A stretch of 64,000 nt of DNA from Amaranthus tricolor (taxonomy: Eukaryota; Streptophyta; Magnoliopsida; Caryophyllales; Amaranthaceae), in assembly GCF_026212465.1 (NCBI RefSeq), contig NC_080048.1, forward strand, positions 35,132,422 through 35,196,421. Reading direction: 5' to 3'. Below, in pieces: positions 62,087 through 64,000 of the stretch (positions are counted from its first letter, which is position 1; the number at the start of each line of letters is the position of its first letter). Made by a program: the position numbers and the translations under genes. A model generated the notes under the pieces. The model was given only the letters and a program-made list of their open reading frames with translations. It did not search any database and was not told where the DNA came from.

Positions 62087-63558
62087 CTGCACATGAAAAG
62101 GAAGGCTGCAAAATAACCACAATGGTAAAATCCATGAAAATATGCAAAATATCAATATAAGACAAAGAAAAATAAGCAACCTTAAGATAATTACATTACA
62201 CATGAAACTGTACAATGCATATCACCCGGATCCCTATCCTATGCGCTCGATTTACCAAAGGCCAGCAGCAACAAAAATGTTCAATCTTATAAATCTAGAT
62301 TCTAGACATTCATGACACTTGAAACCACCCATTACTGCGCCAACTAGCCAAAAAAGCATTTGAAGTTATAAAGTTTACTTCAAGATGTGAAAACATATAA
62401 TATACATAGTTTTTGAACATTGTCAACAAGAATGGTCAAAGATACATACACTATTTCAGTTGAAAGAAGTAATAATTTTACACATAATTCCTGCAGTCTG
62501 GACTTGCAAGCGCAAATTTGCTACAATGGAAGGCGTGAGGGGGACAGGTGAGGCAGATGGGTCAAAAATATACCCCCTGCCACCACTCAAAGAAGGTATG
62601 CATGCTATCATCATAAAGTCATAATTGATGACTAATAGCATGTTCTTATAGTACCCAAATCAGTTTGCAGAATCTTTTTGAACCCTTCAGGCATATCAAC
62701 GGAAGGCTTATTTGCAAATAAATTGCTAAATTTGGCCAAAAGATAACAATGTCACTTGGAGTCCCATGATACTGCTTCCTATAATTATATCCCCTCAAGT
62801 GAATTTCTAATGTGTAAACAACAAACCTAGTTATAAATTAAGCACCCAATCCTAATGGTTAATAAGACAGTCAAGTACATATCAAAACGTAATAGAAGGA
62901 TTTCCAAGGACATACCAATAACAACAATTAATGCTTGTTATTAGCAGGATTTGACCCGAAACAAACTCTTTGTTAACACTAATAAGGGTAAGGTTCCGTA
63001 TACTCAACCCTTTCAAACTTTCTCTAGGGGACCACTTAATGAGATTGCGGTAATGGACAGACACCGTAAAAAACCACAAACTTGTAGAAAATGTTGTGAT
63101 GATATGACTTTGTTATCCAAGGATTTAACCTAGCTTAAGCTAAGTTTTGGACTTTTCCATTTGAAGTCATGTAGTATGAAAAGAAAAGATTTGATTCACC
63201 AAGATTGTCTTAGCCATACTGAGCTAAGTTTTGAAATCATCAAGATTATGCACATGGTATCTCCAAGGAAGACCTTTACAAATTGGTGAAAGCATAGAGA
63301 GTTAAAGTCTTTTGGAGCATGCTTAAAGCAATCATGTTAAGAAGAAGGTTTGTTAAATGCTTGATCTAGCAACCTTGGAGCTTGAACGAGCACATAACAT
63401 AGCATTGAGGCAGAAAATTCTGACCTAAGACACTACGAACAAACACTAGGTGAGCTCAAACAAGCAGTCCAAGGTTCTTTCTGATCTACTTTTCCATCTT
63501 CTGCCCCACCTTTTTTCTTCAAATATTGCTACACATTGTGGTGTAAACTAAAGCCAAA
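62087..63558. other. Likely RCE1 leader intron and upstream region
   Basis: The acceptor next to the start exon implies that an intron begins here and extends to higher coordinates. No coding sequence is visible. The non-coding first exon could lie anywhere in this stretch or beyond it. Confidence 0.4.
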
Positions 63559-63563
63559 GTCTA

Positions 63564-63834
63564 TGTAACACCCCGGCCCAACGGACCACCGGTGACTACT
63601 CATGAAGACTGTAGACTAGCCCCACAAACCAACATAATTCTTTCCAGCGCACTTTGGCCTCACTCGTGCGCGCCCGGGAAAACTTCCCAGGAGGTCACCC
63701 ATCCTAAGATTGCTCCACACCAAGCACGCTTAAATGTGGAGTTCTTAACAAATGAGCTCCCATGAAAAGAAGATGCACCTTGTTGATATAAGTAGTCTAT
63801 CAATCCCTTTTCAAGCTAAATCTGAGGTATTACG
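63564..63834 (-). mobile_element. Solo Cassandra LTR
   Basis: It is 271 bp. On the minus strand it starts near GTAATACCTCAG and ends GGGGTGTTACA. The exact TSD GTCTA lies at 63559-63563 and 63835-63839, and there is no primer site or second LTR beside it. This is the product of recombination between two LTRs of a Cassandra TRIM. The 5S-like core identifies the family. The first terminal base pair has mutated (CG in place of CA on the minus strand). Confidence 0.88.
63672..63765 (-). other. 5S-rRNA-like core of the Cassandra LTR
   Basis: On the minus strand GAACTCCACATTTAAGCGTG continues into CTTGG, and AGGATGGGTGACCTCCTGGG into AAGT. These are the box A and box C regions of 5S rRNA. The 5' third of 5S is missing or diverged, so this is not a functional 5S gene. 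The internal polymerase III promoter looks largely preserved. Confidence 0.88.
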
Positions 63835-63839
63835 GTCTA

Positions 63840-64000
63840 CTTTTGAGCTTGCCTTACTTGGTCTTTCGCGTTGTATCCCTCTCGCTCTTCTCTCTTCCCT
63901 TAACCCATTACTCATTAGAAGCATTACCATTGCAATACCTTCCTATTTGCGAGCTTCACGCCCTTGTTCTTGAAACACATAAATCAAACACTAACCTAAG
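63840..64000. other. Trailing spacer
   Basis: Nothing recognisable. A short open frame starting inside the Cassandra LTR is incidental. Confidence 0.35.

Noticed and set aside
63672..63765. 5S rRNA gene
   Set aside because: It matches 5S only over the central and 3' parts and is flanked by Cassandra LTR sequence with TSDs; a true 5S gene would be complete and tandem.

Overview
This window is plant nuclear DNA. Its genes have many introns with GT-AG junctions, the intergenic DNA is AT-rich, and several classes of plant transposon are present. A dispersed repeat containing GAGACGGTCTC is scattered through it. From memory that repeat is common in Caryophyllales such as spinach, quinoa and beet, but this assignment is inference only.

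Five host genes can be assembled exon by exon with the reading frame kept across every junction. (1) A polyol/monosaccharide transporter of the PLT5 type lies on the minus strand (9294-14500, 3 exons, 537 aa). (2) A pfkB-family pseudouridine kinase, PUKI, lies on the plus strand (30320-41148, 8 exons, 391 aa) and ends in the peroxisomal signal SML. (3) A cofactor-independent phosphoglycerate mutase lies on the plus strand (43152-49644, 9 exons, 559 aa). (4) A DeSI/PPPDE-type peptidase lies on the plus strand (55478-58132, 3 exons, 245 aa). (5) The NEDD8/RUB1-conjugating enzyme RCE1/UBC12 lies on the minus strand (59644-62081, 5 coding exons, 184 aa) and converges on gene 4. The genes look functionally unrelated, as is usual for plants: sugar-alcohol transport, nucleoside catabolism, glycolysis, deubiquitination/deSUMOylation and neddylation.

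Much of the rest is mobile DNA, often with target-site duplications (TSDs) that can be read directly. From left to right: a complete 554-bp TRIM (205-758); a Mutator-like element with terminal inverted repeats of about 600 bp and a broken transposase (887-3798); a second TRIM of the same family in the transporter promoter (14827-15376); a Copia element whose two LTRs point in opposite directions, bounded by a CAAAG TSD and carrying a nested hAT element (16840-19989); a one-LTR Copia fragment with a gag gene (25803-27405); a small relative of the first Mutator-like element (51162-51650); and a solo Cassandra LTR with a 5S-rRNA-like core (63564-63834). Three Tourist-like MITEs, Stowaway-like MITEs and other foldback elements fill introns and spacers.

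The most unusual structures are the inverted-LTR Copia insertion and a pair of 670-base inverted arms inside PUKI intron 5. If transcribed, those arms would form a long hairpin RNA that includes a captured coding-like segment. I see no tRNA gene, no full-length rRNA gene and no CRISPR array.
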